64,000 nucleotides of DNA from an uncultured Ruminococcus sp. (GCA_947178575.1 CAMWYX010000001.1:62001-126000), one strand, 5' to 3'. Positions 1 to 9,141 are shown, counted from the stretch's first letter. Notes: generated from the letters alone by a model not told the origin. Numbers and translations: made by a program.

Positions 1-371
1 GCTTTATGAGTTATGTTCCGTTTGTCTTTATATCGGCAAAGACCGGTCAGCGTATCAATAAGCTGTATGAACTTATCAAGTATACCAACGACCAGAACAG
101 CATGAGAATATCAACAGGAATGCTTAACGATGTTCTTGCATATGCTACTACAAGAGTACAGCCTCCGTCGGATAAGGGCAGACGGCTGAAAATTTACTAT
201 ATGACACAGCCGTCAACAAAACCGCCTACGTTCGTTACTTTTGTAAACAAGGCTGACCTGTTTCATTTTTCCTACAGAAGATATATTGAAAATCAGATAC
301 GTGCAACTTTCGGACTTGAGGGAACACCAGTGCGTTTCGTTGTGCGTGAAAGAGGAAAGGACGATAAATAA
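1..371 (+). CDS. der: Ribosome-assembly GTPase Der (EngA), C-terminal part
   Basis: This is the 3' end of a gene that begins before the window. The frame is open to base 1, so the Met at base 6 is internal. Der is a double-GTPase that acts in the cytoplasm in maturation of the large ribosomal subunit. What remains is the end of the second G domain (ISAKTGQ, the G5 motif, near base 30) and the KH-like C-terminal domain (TKPPTFVTFVN, then RRYIENQIR). Its TAA stop shares one base with the plsY start (TAATG), which implies translational coupling. The identification is firm for this domain; the GTPase motifs themselves lie outside the window. Confidence 0.93.
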   Translation, partial: FMSYVPFVFISAKTGQRINKLYELIKYTNDQNSMRISTGMLNDVLAYATTRVQPPSDKGRRLKIYYMTQPSTKPPTFVTFVNKADLFHFSYRRYIENQIRATFGLEGTPVRFVVRERGKDDK

Positions 372-1039
372 TGAAAGTACTGGCAGCAATATTAATAGCC
401 GCAGCTATCGGCTATTTTCTGGGAAGTATCAATTTTTCAATAATTGTAGTGAAACTCATGAAAGGCGAGGATATACGGAAAGTCGGAAGCGGAAATGCAG
501 GTCTCACGAATACGTATCGCTGTTACGGTCCGTCATGTGCAGGAATCACGCTCGCCGGTGACCTCGGAAAAGGTATTCTTGCAGTTTCATTGTCACAGCT
601 TTTGGCAAGTCTGCTGAATGCAGGTTTCAAGCCAGACAACGATGTGACATATATAGGATTCATTGCGGGATTCTTTGCTATAATTGGTCATGTTTACCCG
701 ATATATTACGGATTCAGAGGCGGTAAAGGTGTTCTGGTAGGTGTATCGGCATTTTTACTTATAGAGCCTCGTGTATTCTTTGCACTTATAATCATTTTTG
801 CCGTAATGCTGGCAATATCGAAATATGTATCTGTATCTTCGCTTATTTCTGCTTCATATGCTCCGCTTGCGGTGTTCCTGATGTCGGTTATCGTTGACGG
901 AGCAGGATTTTTAAGAAGTCTGCTGTATTTTGTACTCTGTCTGCCCATGACTTTAATGATTGTCTATATGCACCGTTCAAATATCCGTCGTCTTATGGCA
1001 GGGCAGGAAACAAAATTTACATTTAAATTCAAGGTGTGA
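371..1039 (+). CDS. plsY: Glycerol-3-phosphate acyltransferase PlsY
   Basis: PlsY is an integral membrane enzyme that transfers an acyl group from acyl-phosphate to the sn-1 position of glycerol-3-phosphate, the first step of phospholipid synthesis. The 222 residues are hydrophobic with about five to seven membrane segments. They carry the family signatures GSINFSI near residue 19, GSGNAGLTN near residue 40 (usually GSGNPGATN) and GGKGVLVG near residue 116. The start overlaps the der stop by one base. The next gene, gpsA, makes its substrate glycerol-3-phosphate, so the pair forms a phospholipid-precursor unit. Confidence 0.95.
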   Translation: MKVLAAILIAAAIGYFLGSINFSIIVVKLMKGEDIRKVGSGNAGLTNTYRCYGPSCAGITLAGDLGKGILAVSLSQLLASLLNAGFKPDNDVTYIGFIAGFFAIIGHVYPIYYGFRGGKGVLVGVSAFLLIEPRVFFALIIIFAVMLAISKYVSVSSLISASYAPLAVFLMSVIVDGAGFLRSLLYFVLCLPMTLMIVYMHRSNIRRLMAGQETKFTFKFKV

Positions 1040-1070
1040 TTCATACTGAATTGCAGGAAAGGGGGGCATT

Positions 1071-2075
1071 ATGGCTGATATTGTTATACTCGGTTCAGGC
1101 GGATTCGGTCTGAGCCTTGCGGTTTCAGCATATAATACAGGTAATCACAGTGTAACGGTGTGGTCTAAATTTCAGCAGGAAATCGATGATATACGAGCAC
1201 ACGGCGAACACAGGCAGAAACTTCCTAACGTTAAGATTCCGGAGGATATCAGGCTTACAAGTGATATTTCGTGCATAAAGGGCTGTGATATGCTTATATT
1301 CAGTGTTCCGTCAGGTTTTGTGCGTTCTGTTGCAGGACTTGCCAAACCGTATGCCGATGATAATATGGTTGTTGTAAATTCCGGAAAAGGAATTGAAGAA
1401 GAAAGCCTGAAGCTTCTCAGCGAGGTAATCACGGAAGAACTCGGAACAGATAAGCTTGTGGTGCTTTCCGGTCCGTCCCACGCCGAAGAGGTCGCACGTG
1501 GAATCCCGACAACTATCGCCGCAGCATCTTATAATAAAAACGCTGCAAAATATGTTCAGGAACAGCTCGGAAGTCATAATCTGAGAATATATCTCAATGA
1601 TGATGTCAAGGGCTGTGAACTCGGAGGCGCACTGAAAAATATTATTGCTCTGTGCTGTGGAATCTGCGACGGAATGGGAGGAGGAGACAACACAAAAGCT
1701 GCTCTGATGACCCGTGGAATCCACGAAATAGCAAAACTCGGAACGGCTGCCGGTGCAAAAATTGTTACATTCAGCGGTCTTACCGGTATCGGCGACCTGA
1801 TTGTGACGTGTACAAGTGTTCACAGCAGAAATGCCCGTGCCGGAAGATTAATCGGTCAGGGAATGTCTCCCGAAGAAGCCGTCCGTCAGGTCGGAACTGT
1901 CGAGGGTTACGCCTGCTGTAATGCTGCGTATAAGCTTGCTCAGAAACTGGGCGTTGAAATGCCTATAACAGAACAGCTCAACAAGGTTCTTTTTCACGGC
2001 GGAAATGCACAGGAAGCTATTACTGTACTCATGAACCGCCCTATGATATACGAACACGAAGAACTGCATTTATAA
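1071..2075 (+). CDS. gpsA: Glycerol-3-phosphate dehydrogenase [NAD(P)+]
   Basis: GpsA reduces dihydroxyacetone phosphate to sn-glycerol-3-phosphate in the cytoplasm, feeding PlsY upstream. The 334-residue length is normal. The N-terminus has the Rossmann signature GSGGFG (residues 8-13). SGPSHAEE (near 138) and the catalytic-lysine segment GALKNIIAL (near 187) follow, as does the substrate-binding stretch LTGIGDL (near 237). An AGGAAAGGGGGG ribosome site lies just before the ATG. It is 31 bases after plsY and almost certainly co-transcribed. Confidence 0.96.
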   Translation: MADIVILGSGGFGLSLAVSAYNTGNHSVTVWSKFQQEIDDIRAHGEHRQKLPNVKIPEDIRLTSDISCIKGCDMLIFSVPSGFVRSVAGLAKPYADDNMVVVNSGKGIEEESLKLLSEVITEELGTDKLVVLSGPSHAEEVARGIPTTIAAASYNKNAAKYVQEQLGSHNLRIYLNDDVKGCELGGALKNIIALCCGICDGMGGGDNTKAALMTRGIHEIAKLGTAAGAKIVTFSGLTGIGDLIVTCTSVHSRNARAGRLIGQGMSPEEAVRQVGTVEGYACCNAAYKLAQKLGVEMPITEQLNKVLFHGGNAQEAITVLMNRPMIYEHEELHL

Positions 2076-2093
2076 TTTATGAGGTGATTTATT

Positions 2094-3620
2094 ATGCCGG
2101 AAATTATTACTTATCAGGGTCATATCAGAAACTGGAAAAGTCTCTGCGATGAACTCGGAATCAATAAGACTGCCTGCCGTGAACAGCGTGAACTGGAAAT
2201 TATCGAGAAAGCATATGTCAAATGGGGAAACTCAGTCGCCGAACACCTTTACGGAATGTTTGCCTTTGCTATCAAAGATAATGACAAGATTTTCGCACTG
2301 CGTGACCAGTTCGGAACAGTTCCGTTCTATTATTATGTTACTGCCGATAAAAAACTGCTCTGCGGTTCGACAATCAGGGAAATTATGTCCGAATCCGGTT
2401 TCGTCAAGGAACTCAATGCCGATATGCTCCAGATTTATCTGACACTGACTTATGTCGCAGGTGAGGATACATTTTTCAAAGGCGTGAAAAAACTCATGCC
2501 GGGTCACTGGCTGGAATTTAAAGACGGCGAACTTGAAATCACACGTTACTGGAAACCGGATTTCAAGCCGGATTACAGCAAATCGCTTGATGAATGGGCT
2601 GACGAAATCCACAATACAATTCAGCAGATTATGCCGGAAGTTCTCGACGAGGACGAAACGGCGGAATCATTTTTATCAGGCGGTGTGGATTCATCATATG
2701 TCCTTGCAATGTCAAAGGCAAACCGTGCGGATTCCTGCGGATATGATGACGAAAGATTTGATGAATCTCCGCTCGCCGAAAAAACTGCTGAACTTCTTGG
2801 CGTGGAGTTTTCACGTTCTGTAATAACTCCCGAAAGCTATTTTGAAACAGTTCCGTATGTCATGGAGAATATGGAACAGCCTCTCGGCGATGCTTCGGCT
2901 ATTGTCTTTGCACTCGGTTGTAAGGCAACGGCTGAACATACAAAAATCTGCTATTCCGGAGAGGGTTCTGATGAATTTTTCGGCGGTTACAATATGTACC
3001 GCAATGCTGAAAGATACGGCGATAATCTGAAAAATTTCTATGTCGGCAATACAAATATAATGAAAGAAGACGAAAAGCAGAGGATTCTTAAAAATTATAA
3101 TCCTGATGTTCTGCCGGTTAATCTTGTTAAGTATATTTACGAGGAAACAGAGGGTCTTGACCCGCTCACAAAAATGTCCGATGTCGATATTCAGATATGG
3201 CTTGAGGGTGATATATATCTGAATGTCAACAAGATGAGCCGTGCCGCAGGTCTTGAAATCCGTATGCCTCTCACCGACAGACGAATTTTTGATATTGCTT
3301 CACGTATGCCGTCGGAATATAAGGTAAATGATGTTACAAATAAAGTTGCTTTCAGAACCGCAGCCGCTAAAGTTCTTCCGGAAGAAATCGCATTCCGCAA
3401 GAAACTGGGATTTATAGTTCCGATAAGAATATGGCTCGCCGATGAACGCTATAACGCCGATGTGCGTGCCAAATTCAACAGCGAAAATGCAGCGAAATTC
3501 TTTGATATTGCCGAAATTCAGGCGATTTTCGATGACTACACGGGCGGAAACTTCGATAACTGGAGAAAAATCTGGACTATTTACACGTTCCTTGTGTGGT
3601 ATGAAATTTATTTTGGATAA
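2094..3620 (+). CDS. Asparagine synthetase-like protein without the glutaminase nucleophile
   Basis: The protein resembles class-II asparagine synthetase AsnB. It has the end of the glutaminase-like domain (MFAFAI near 55, RDQFGTVPFYY near 70) and a complete synthetase domain with the PP-loop SGGVDSS (195-201), GEGSDEFFGG near 305 and a conserved C-terminal segment. AsnB normally starts Met-Cys, and that Cys2 is the glutamine-hydrolysing nucleophile, followed about 30 residues later by RHRGPD. Both are missing: the first residues here align with about position 75 of E. coli AsnB. A GAGGTG site 8 bases before the ATG and the 18-base gap after gpsA leave no room for the lost part, so this is the real start. 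An ammonia-using synthetase or an ATP-dependent amidating enzyme for another substrate is possible. Confidence 0.8.
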   Translation: MPEIITYQGHIRNWKSLCDELGINKTACREQRELEIIEKAYVKWGNSVAEHLYGMFAFAIKDNDKIFALRDQFGTVPFYYYVTADKKLLCGSTIREIMSESGFVKELNADMLQIYLTLTYVAGEDTFFKGVKKLMPGHWLEFKDGELEITRYWKPDFKPDYSKSLDEWADEIHNTIQQIMPEVLDEDETAESFLSGGVDSSYVLAMSKANRADSCGYDDERFDESPLAEKTAELLGVEFSRSVITPESYFETVPYVMENMEQPLGDASAIVFALGCKATAEHTKICYSGEGSDEFFGGYNMYRNAERYGDNLKNFYVGNTNIMKEDEKQRILKNYNPDVLPVNLVKYIYEETEGLDPLTKMSDVDIQIWLEGDIYLNVNKMSRAAGLEIRMPLTDRRIFDIASRMPSEYKVNDVTNKVAFRTAAAKVLPEEIAFRKKLGFIVPIRIWLADERYNADVRAKFNSENAAKFFDIAEIQAIFDDYTGGNFDNWRKIWTIYTFLVWYEIYFG

Positions 3621-3634
3621 AGAGGTTTAAAAAG

Positions 3635-5083
3635 ATGTCAGAAATTGTTACAAGATTTGCTCCCTCGCCTACGGGATTTATGCATATAGGAAATCTGCGT
3701 ACTGCATTGTATTCCTATCTGCTTTCAAAGTCTCAGGGCGGAAAATTTATACTTAGAATTGAGGATACAGACCAGGTGCGACTTGTCGACGGTGCTGTTG
3801 ATGTTATTCTTGATACGCTTAAAATGACAGGCATTGAATATGATGAAGGTCCGGATTCCGATGGCGGTCACGGACCGTATGTTCAGAGCCAGAGATTGCC
3901 GATATATAAAGAATATGCGGAAAAACTCGTTGAATCCGGTCACGCTTATTACTGTTTCTGTACTCAGGAGAGACTTGATTCACTTAAAGACGAAAAGGGA
4001 ATAGGCGGATATGACGGTCATTGCCGGAATCTCTCAGCGGAAGAAATCAGAAAAAATATATCTGACGGTATACCGTATGTTATCCGTCAGAGAATGCCCG
4101 ATGAGGGAAAGACTTCATATACTGACGTTGTGTATGGAGAAGTTGAAATCGACAACAGCGAACTCCGTGACCAGATAATGATAAAGGCGGACGGCTATCC
4201 GACATATAATTTCTGCCACGTTGTTGATGATTACCTTATGGGAGTTACTCACGTTGTGCGTGGAAATGAATATCTCACATCAACTCCGAAATACTGCCTG
4301 CTTTACGATGCTTTCGGCTGGAAACGCCCGACATACGTCCATCTTCCGCTTCTTATGGGAAAAGATGCCGGCGGAAATGTATCAAAGCTTTCAAAGCGTC
4401 ACGGAGCAGTAAGTTTTCAGGATTTGGTTAATGCAGGTTATCTTCCGGAAGCAATTGTCAATTATATTGCTCTGCTCGGCTGGTGTCCGAAAGAAAGCAA
4501 TCAGGAAATTTTCAGCATGGACGAACTGAAATCAAATTTCAGCATTGAGGGTCTGAGCAAATCTCCGGCTGTATTCGATTACGAAAAACTGAAATGGTTC
4601 AATTCCGAATACATCAAGGCTATGCCGGTTGATAAATATGAGGAAAAGGCTGTTCCGATTCTTGAAAATCTCTGTGCGGACTATATCAACAAAAAGAAAC
4701 TTGCGTCACTTCTTCATACAAGAATTGCGTATTTTGGCGAAATAGAAAGCTTTATCAGCTTTGTTACAAACCGTCTTGATATGGACAGCAGTCTTTATAC
4801 AAACAAGAAAAACAAGACCACTCCCGAAAATTGCAGGGAAGTGCTGGAAGATGTTCTGCCTCTTCTTGAATCGGTCGAGGACTGGAATAACGACAATCTT
4901 TTTGCTTTGCTGAAAGAGTATTCGGCATCTAAAGAGAAGAAAGCCGGTGCGGTAATGTGGGCGGTGCGAATTGCCGTAGGTCGTCAGGCGATTACCCCCG
5001 GCGGAGCTACTGAACTCATGGAAGTTTTCGGAAAAGATGAATCAATCAGCAGAATAAAACAGGCTTTGTCAGAACTTTCATAA
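3635..5083 (+). CDS. gltX: Glutamyl-tRNA synthetase
   Basis: This class-I aminoacyl-tRNA synthetase charges tRNA-Glu in the cytoplasm. At 482 residues it has normal length. The HIGH signature appears as PSPTGFMHIGN (residues 10-20), the KMSKS loop as SKLSKRHG near 250, and the C-terminal part is the helical anticodon-binding domain. It follows the asparagine-synthetase-like gene by 14 bases with an AAAGAGG ribosome site, and a strong terminator ends the operon just after it. There is no T-box leader because the gene sits inside an operon. Confidence 0.96.
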   Translation: MSEIVTRFAPSPTGFMHIGNLRTALYSYLLSKSQGGKFILRIEDTDQVRLVDGAVDVILDTLKMTGIEYDEGPDSDGGHGPYVQSQRLPIYKEYAEKLVESGHAYYCFCTQERLDSLKDEKGIGGYDGHCRNLSAEEIRKNISDGIPYVIRQRMPDEGKTSYTDVVYGEVEIDNSELRDQIMIKADGYPTYNFCHVVDDYLMGVTHVVRGNEYLTSTPKYCLLYDAFGWKRPTYVHLPLLMGKDAGGNVSKLSKRHGAVSFQDLVNAGYLPEAIVNYIALLGWCPKESNQEIFSMDELKSNFSIEGLSKSPAVFDYEKLKWFNSEYIKAMPVDKYEEKAVPILENLCADYINKKKLASLLHTRIAYFGEIESFISFVTNRLDMDSSLYTNKKNKTTPENCREVLEDVLPLLESVEDWNNDNLFALLKEYSASKEKKAGAVMWAVRIAVGRQAITPGGATELMEVFGKDESISRIKQALSELS

Positions 5084-5094
5084 ATTCAATTAAA

Positions 5095-5132
5095 AAATAT
5101 CCCTGTAATTCATACGGATTACAGGGATATTT
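5095..5132 (+). terminator. Intrinsic terminator after gltX
   Basis: A near-perfect hairpin with arms 5095-5109 and 5118-5132 (core ATCCCTGTAAT / ATTACAGGGAT) has an 8-base loop and is followed by a T-rich stretch. It closes the der-plsY-gpsA-gltX operon. Confidence 0.9.
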
Positions 5133-5160
5133 GATTTTTATAATATTTTTTTACAAAACA

Positions 5161-5192
5161 AAAAGACCCGAATTTTATAACTCAGGTCTTTT
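5161..5192 (-). terminator. Intrinsic terminator after tRNA-Pro
   Basis: Read on the minus strand, AAAAGACC pairs with GGTCTTTT around a partly paired loop, giving a hairpin that ends in Ts four bases beyond the tRNA 3' end. It is symmetric enough to stop some plus-strand transcription as well. Confidence 0.7.
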
Positions 5193-5196
5193 AAAG

Positions 5197-5270
5197 TCGA
5201 GGTGACAGGATTCGAACCTGCGGCCCCTACGTCCCGAACGTAGTACTCTACCAAACTGAGCCACACCTCG
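5197..5270 (-). tRNA. tRNA-Pro (anticodon CGG)
   Basis: A 74-base cloverleaf on the minus strand. The acceptor arms are CGAGGTG and CACCTCG with discriminator A. The D arm is GCTC/GAGT, the anticodon stem is CTACG/CGTAG with loop TTCGGGA (anticodon CGG), and the T arm is GCAGG TTCGAAT CCTGT. It decodes CCG proline codons. CCA is not encoded. It has its own consensus promoter upstream and a hairpin terminator immediately downstream, so it is transcribed alone. Confidence 0.95.
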
Positions 5271-5314
5271 TTATATTATTGTCATCAGAACCGCATCAGC
5301 CCGACAACAATAAT

Positions 5315-5343
5315 ATTATACACCTTTATTTTTGATTTGTCAA
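5315..5343 (-). promoter_or_regulatory. Promoter for tRNA-Pro
   Basis: On the minus strand, TTGACA (5338-5343), a 17-base spacer and TATAAT (5315-5320). Transcription would begin about 35-40 bases before the tRNA. The interval 5274-5310 between them contains an imperfect inverted repeat (TATTATTGT / ACAACAATAATA). Confidence 0.85.
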
Positions 5344-5381
5344 TAGCAAATCCGAAATTTATAATAATTTTTTATATTTAA

Positions 5382-7304
5382 TTATAACGCATTTTTCTCA
5401 ATGAGTTTCTTTCTCATGAGAATAAAATCAAATATATCAACTTTATTGTCTTTATTAATATCACCGGCGTTAAGATTTGCGGGCTGTACGTCTTTCAGCA
5501 GATAGGATTCAAGAGCCGTGCCGTCGGCTATTGTGAAAAATCCGTCGCCGTTCACGTCAAATTCTGCGGATTTCTCCGGTTCTTCCGCAATCAGCTGATT
5601 ATATGTGCCGTCAGGAAGATTATATTTCCAGATTGTATTATCCGTACGGATAAATAAGACTTCTGCCTTTTCGTTGTCCGTCACGCCTTTTATAACGCAC
5701 GCAACGTCCGGAATAACTGTTTTTGTATCATTGAACGAAAGGGTAAGCTCGTTATTGTCAGTTATGATATAATTTGGCGAGCTACTATAATCTGACATTC
5801 CACCTGCACCGATTTCTTCAATCGTGAAATATCCGAATTGTTTACAGCACATTTCATCATTTTTTGCATCGAACAGTTCGACTTTAGAATCAGAACCGGC
5901 ACGATATGCTGTTCCGTCGCTTTTGATATGCACACAGCCACTGACCATTCCGTCACTGTACCAGCGATAACCGACAAATACAACATCATCTGCTTTTTTC
6001 TTTACAGACGGTTTGTTTCCGTAGCGGATAACTTCCCACAGAACATTGTTTTCATCTACGAAATAATCGTTTTTCATGGATATGCAGTTCATGATTCCGG
6101 TATTGAAAACTGTGTATTTTATTTCGTCATCGGTATTCTTGTTTTTGAGATAAATAATTTCTCCCTCGTCAGATACCGCATAGAAAAGACTGTTTTCAAT
6201 AAATTCACGGCAGTTTTCTCCGATTGGAACAGCGGAAAATTCGCCGTTGTTTTTCTCAATGGCGTAAATTCTGCCGTTTTCATCAAGGATATAATAATTC
6301 ATAGCATCAATGAACTTAGCTCCATCAGGATTTTCAATTGTCTGTCCGTTGATTCTGAACGTTCCGTCACTGAGTATAATTCCGTCGTAGCTCTGAAAAT
6401 CCGACGTATCGCCGTTATAATAGACGTGCCGGAATTTTTCCACGTTCTGTTCGTAAAGATAGGGCTTTCCGTTTAATATTCCGTAGAGTTTTCCGCCGGT
6501 AAGTACAACGTCATCTCCGTAAAAATCGGAATATGTTGTCTCAGAGCAGTATTCTTCCTGACCGACAGGCGGAAAATCCTGAACCGCCGGTTCTGAAATT
6601 TCTATCTTGCCGGAGTGAATTTCCTGACCGTCAATTTCTATGGTGTATTCGGTAGTTCCGGCTGATTTTCCGTAAATAAAGGAATCTGCCGAATTGACAT
6701 ACTCACCTTTTTCATCGGTTGCCCACGAACTCGGAAAAAATGTTGCCGTGTCCGAATCTTTTATATAAATCTTTGAATCATAATCATAGAAAAGATTAAG
6801 CGGAAGCACGCCTATTTGTTCCGTAAATCCCCGTTCAATGCGGTAATCCTGAAATCTTGCGACTTTGAGACGCTGTTCGGTTGTGATGTTATCCATATTG
6901 AACAGGCTGAGAGAGTCAAGATTCATATTTTCGGCGAATGAAATATTATCCGTTCCTACGCTGTCAAGCTGAACATTCTGCAGATTCGGGAGCTGTTCCA
7001 GAACAGAAAGTTCCGGATTTTCACCGCCCGTCAGTGTAATACGTCTGAGATTTTTCATTTCCGGAAGCCATGAAAGATTGTCCACATTGTCAAGCGAAAG
7101 ATACAAATATTCAGCTGTCCGGAGTTCGTCAGATGTTATGGTTTTGTCGCCGTTTAAATCAATAGCCGAGTGTCTGAGAAGCTGATTGTAAACATTTTCG
7201 CCGACAAGTTCAAGGACTGAATTATCCTCGGCATATGCCGGAATACTGCTCAACGACAGAGCGGAAACTGCCAGCACTGTAAGTAATGATGTGAATTTTT
7301 TCAT
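5382..7304 (-). CDS. Secreted leucine-rich-repeat protein with C-terminal dockerin
   Basis: 640 residues with a Sec signal peptide (1 to about 25, cleavage after AYA). An isolated EF-hand-like loop DLNGDKTITSDE (49-60) precedes three or four short leucine-rich repeats (about 65-140, for example LPNLQNVQLDS). A long middle region (about 230-560) has recurring 'NGKPYLY / DGTFRING / NENGRIYAI' type strands that suggest a beta-propeller-like or RCC1-like fold. A type-I-like dockerin with two calcium loops (DVNGDGFFTIADG and DINKDNKVDIFDF) lies at 577-640. The dockerin should attach it to a scaffoldin outside the cell. No catalytic motif is visible. The start has a GGGGGG ribosome site. Confidence 0.85.
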   Translation of the reverse strand: MKKFTSLLTVLAVSALSLSSIPAYAEDNSVLELVGENVYNQLLRHSAIDLNGDKTITSDELRTAEYLYLSLDNVDNLSWLPEMKNLRRITLTGGENPELSVLEQLPNLQNVQLDSVGTDNISFAENMNLDSLSLFNMDNITTEQRLKVARFQDYRIERGFTEQIGVLPLNLFYDYDSKIYIKDSDTATFFPSSWATDEKGEYVNSADSFIYGKSAGTTEYTIEIDGQEIHSGKIEISEPAVQDFPPVGQEEYCSETTYSDFYGDDVVLTGGKLYGILNGKPYLYEQNVEKFRHVYYNGDTSDFQSYDGIILSDGTFRINGQTIENPDGAKFIDAMNYYILDENGRIYAIEKNNGEFSAVPIGENCREFIENSLFYAVSDEGEIIYLKNKNTDDEIKYTVFNTGIMNCISMKNDYFVDENNVLWEVIRYGNKPSVKKKADDVVFVGYRWYSDGMVSGCVHIKSDGTAYRAGSDSKVELFDAKNDEMCCKQFGYFTIEEIGAGGMSDYSSSPNYIITDNNELTLSFNDTKTVIPDVACVIKGVTDNEKAEVLFIRTDNTIWKYNLPDGTYNQLIAEEPEKSAEFDVNGDGFFTIADGTALESYLLKDVQPANLNAGDINKDNKVDIFDFILMRKKLIEKNAL

Positions 7305-7331
7305 AAAATCCCCCCGATAATCTTTTTTATT

Positions 7332-7360
7332 ATTATAACATATTTTTCCTGAAATTGCAA
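7332..7360 (-). promoter_or_regulatory. Promoter for the LRR/dockerin gene
   Basis: On the minus strand, TTGCAA (7355-7360), 17 bases and TATAAT (7332-7337) with a TG extended -10, 28 bases before the ATG. Confidence 0.8.
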
Positions 7361-7391
7361 TGCGGAATTTTATTTTTTTGTAGAAAAACTA

Positions 7392-7420
7392 TTGACATTC
7401 CGGCAAAAATATATTATAAT
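7392..7420 (+). promoter_or_regulatory. Promoter for the sodium:solute symporter
   Basis: TTGACA (7392-7397), 17 bases and TATAAT (7415-7420): both boxes match the sigma-A consensus perfectly. It diverges from the promoter of the LRR/dockerin gene, with only 31 bases between their -35 boxes. Confidence 0.88.
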
Positions 7421-7493
7421 AATACAAGTGTTTGCTTTAATAATTTAAAGCTTCACAGCTTTATATTTATAATATGTGAAAGGAAGTGATTTT

Positions 7494-9083
7494 ATGGGTT
7501 CAAAAGCTGCAACTTTTGTAATACTTGCCATATATATTGCCGTTATGGTGGGTATCGGCTTTTATACCTCAAAACGCACAAAATCTACAAATGATTTCAT
7601 GCTCGGCGGAAGGAGTGTCGGTTCATGGCTGACCGCATTTTCTTACGGTACTACCTATTTTTCGGCGGTTGTATTTATCGGCTATGCCGGTCAGTTCGGC
7701 TGGAGCTACGGCATTTCCGCAACATGGGTCGGAATCGGAAACGCCATAATCGGAAGTCTTATCCCGTTTTTCCTGATAGGACGGCGAACACGTCTTATGA
7801 CAAATCACCTCGGAGCGAAAACAATGCCCGAATACTTTGAAAAACGATTCGATTCAAAGGCTCTCAAAACGGCTTCGGCTCTGATTGTTTTTGTGTTCCT
7901 GATTCCGTACACCGCTTCGGTATACAACGGATTGTCACGTCTTTTCGGAATGGTGTTCGACCTCGGCATAAACGGCGGAACTATTATAATTATTCTCATG
8001 GCGGTTCTTTCTGCTGTATATGTTACTCTCGGCGGATATAAGGCAACAGCTCTCAATGATTTCTTTCAGGGAATAATTATGCTTATCGGAATAGCAACTG
8101 TTGTTGTTCTTACCGTTCAGAAAAAAGACGGATTTTCAGCCGCTGTCGATGCTCTTAATTCTGTTTCCGACGGCAGTACACCGTCCGGAACTCTCGGTTC
8201 TGTGTTCGGTCCTGACCCGCTGAACCTTTTCGGAGTTGTTCTGCTTACGTCTCTCGGAACATGGGGGCTTCCGCAGATGGTACAGAAATTCTATGCTATC
8301 AAGGACGAATCAGCTATAAAGAAAGGTGCGGTTATATCGACATTCTTTGCCCTTGTGGTGGCAGGCGGTTCGTATTTTATGGGCGGATTTGTACGCCTTT
8401 ACTGCACGGTTGATTCTGCTGATACGTCCGGAAAAACTTTTATAGAAACCGTGAACGGCAAGCCGGTATTTGATACAATGGTTCCGGCACTTATTCATCA
8501 GGCTCTTCCTAATATGCTTATTGGACTTATCGTTGTTCTTGTGCTTTCGGCATCGCTGTCAACGCTTTCGTCTCTGGTGCTGACATCAAGTTCCACGCTT
8601 ACAAACGACCTTATCAAGCCACGTATCAAAAATTTTGACGATAAAAAACAGATGCTCTGCATACGTGTATTTATTGCCGTATTCCTCGTGATTTCAGTAA
8701 TAATTGCCTGCAACAAGAACGCATCAATTTCAACGCTGATGTCTTATTCATGGGGTGCACTTTCGGGAGCATTCCTCGGACCGTTCCTTTACGGACTTTT
8801 CCTGAAAAAGGCTTCTCCGGCGGCTGTATGGGCGAGTCTCTGCACCGGAATTGGTATAACTATTATACATATGGTGCTGTTCAGTCTCGGAATATCCGCA
8901 TTTGACGGAATCAAACAGGCTGTAATAAATCTTAATTGTCCGTTGAATCTGCTTTCGCCGATTAATGCCGGTGCGTTTGCAATGATAATTTCACTTATTA
9001 TCGTTCCTGTAGTAAGCAGTTTCACAAAAGCTCCGGAAGAAAAAGTCGTTTCCGATGCGTTTGCAAGTCTTGAATCAAAATAA
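7494..9083 (+). CDS. Sodium:solute symporter (SSS family)
   Basis: 529 residues with about 13 membrane helices, the size and pattern of the SSS (SLC5-like) family that imports solutes using the sodium gradient. Typical segments are FMLGGRSVGSW near residue 35, SYGTTYFSAV near 50 and the helix-8 region SASLSTLSSLVLTSSSTLTND near 360 that contributes the Na+ site. The substrate (proline, pantothenate, sugar or other) cannot be read from the sequence. An in-frame GTG exists at 7476, but the AGGAAG site at 7481-7486 is correctly spaced for the ATG at 7494. It stands alone between its own promoter and terminator. Confidence 0.9.
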   Translation: MGSKAATFVILAIYIAVMVGIGFYTSKRTKSTNDFMLGGRSVGSWLTAFSYGTTYFSAVVFIGYAGQFGWSYGISATWVGIGNAIIGSLIPFFLIGRRTRLMTNHLGAKTMPEYFEKRFDSKALKTASALIVFVFLIPYTASVYNGLSRLFGMVFDLGINGGTIIIILMAVLSAVYVTLGGYKATALNDFFQGIIMLIGIATVVVLTVQKKDGFSAAVDALNSVSDGSTPSGTLGSVFGPDPLNLFGVVLLTSLGTWGLPQMVQKFYAIKDESAIKKGAVISTFFALVVAGGSYFMGGFVRLYCTVDSADTSGKTFIETVNGKPVFDTMVPALIHQALPNMLIGLIVVLVLSASLSTLSSLVLTSSSTLTNDLIKPRIKNFDDKKQMLCIRVFIAVFLVISVIIACNKNASISTLMSYSWGALSGAFLGPFLYGLFLKKASPAAVWASLCTGIGITIIHMVLFSLGISAFDGIKQAVINLNCPLNLLSPINAGAFAMIISLIIVPVVSSFTKAPEEKVVSDAFASLESK

Positions 9084-9089
9084 CTGACA

Positions 9090-9122
9090 GCCCTGTCTGA
9101 AATATGACAGGGCATATTTTTC
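9090..9122 (+). terminator. Intrinsic terminator after the symporter
   Basis: GCCCTGTC (9090-9097) pairs perfectly with GACAGGGC (9106-9113) and is followed by ATATTTTT. Confidence 0.92.
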
Positions 9123-9141
9123 GGAATCAATTAAATTTGTG

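Noticed and set aside
5838-6476. 212-codon open frame on the plus strand inside the LRR/dockerin gene.
   Set aside because: Antisense shadow of a gene with a clear signal peptide and dockerin; no ribosome site or domain.
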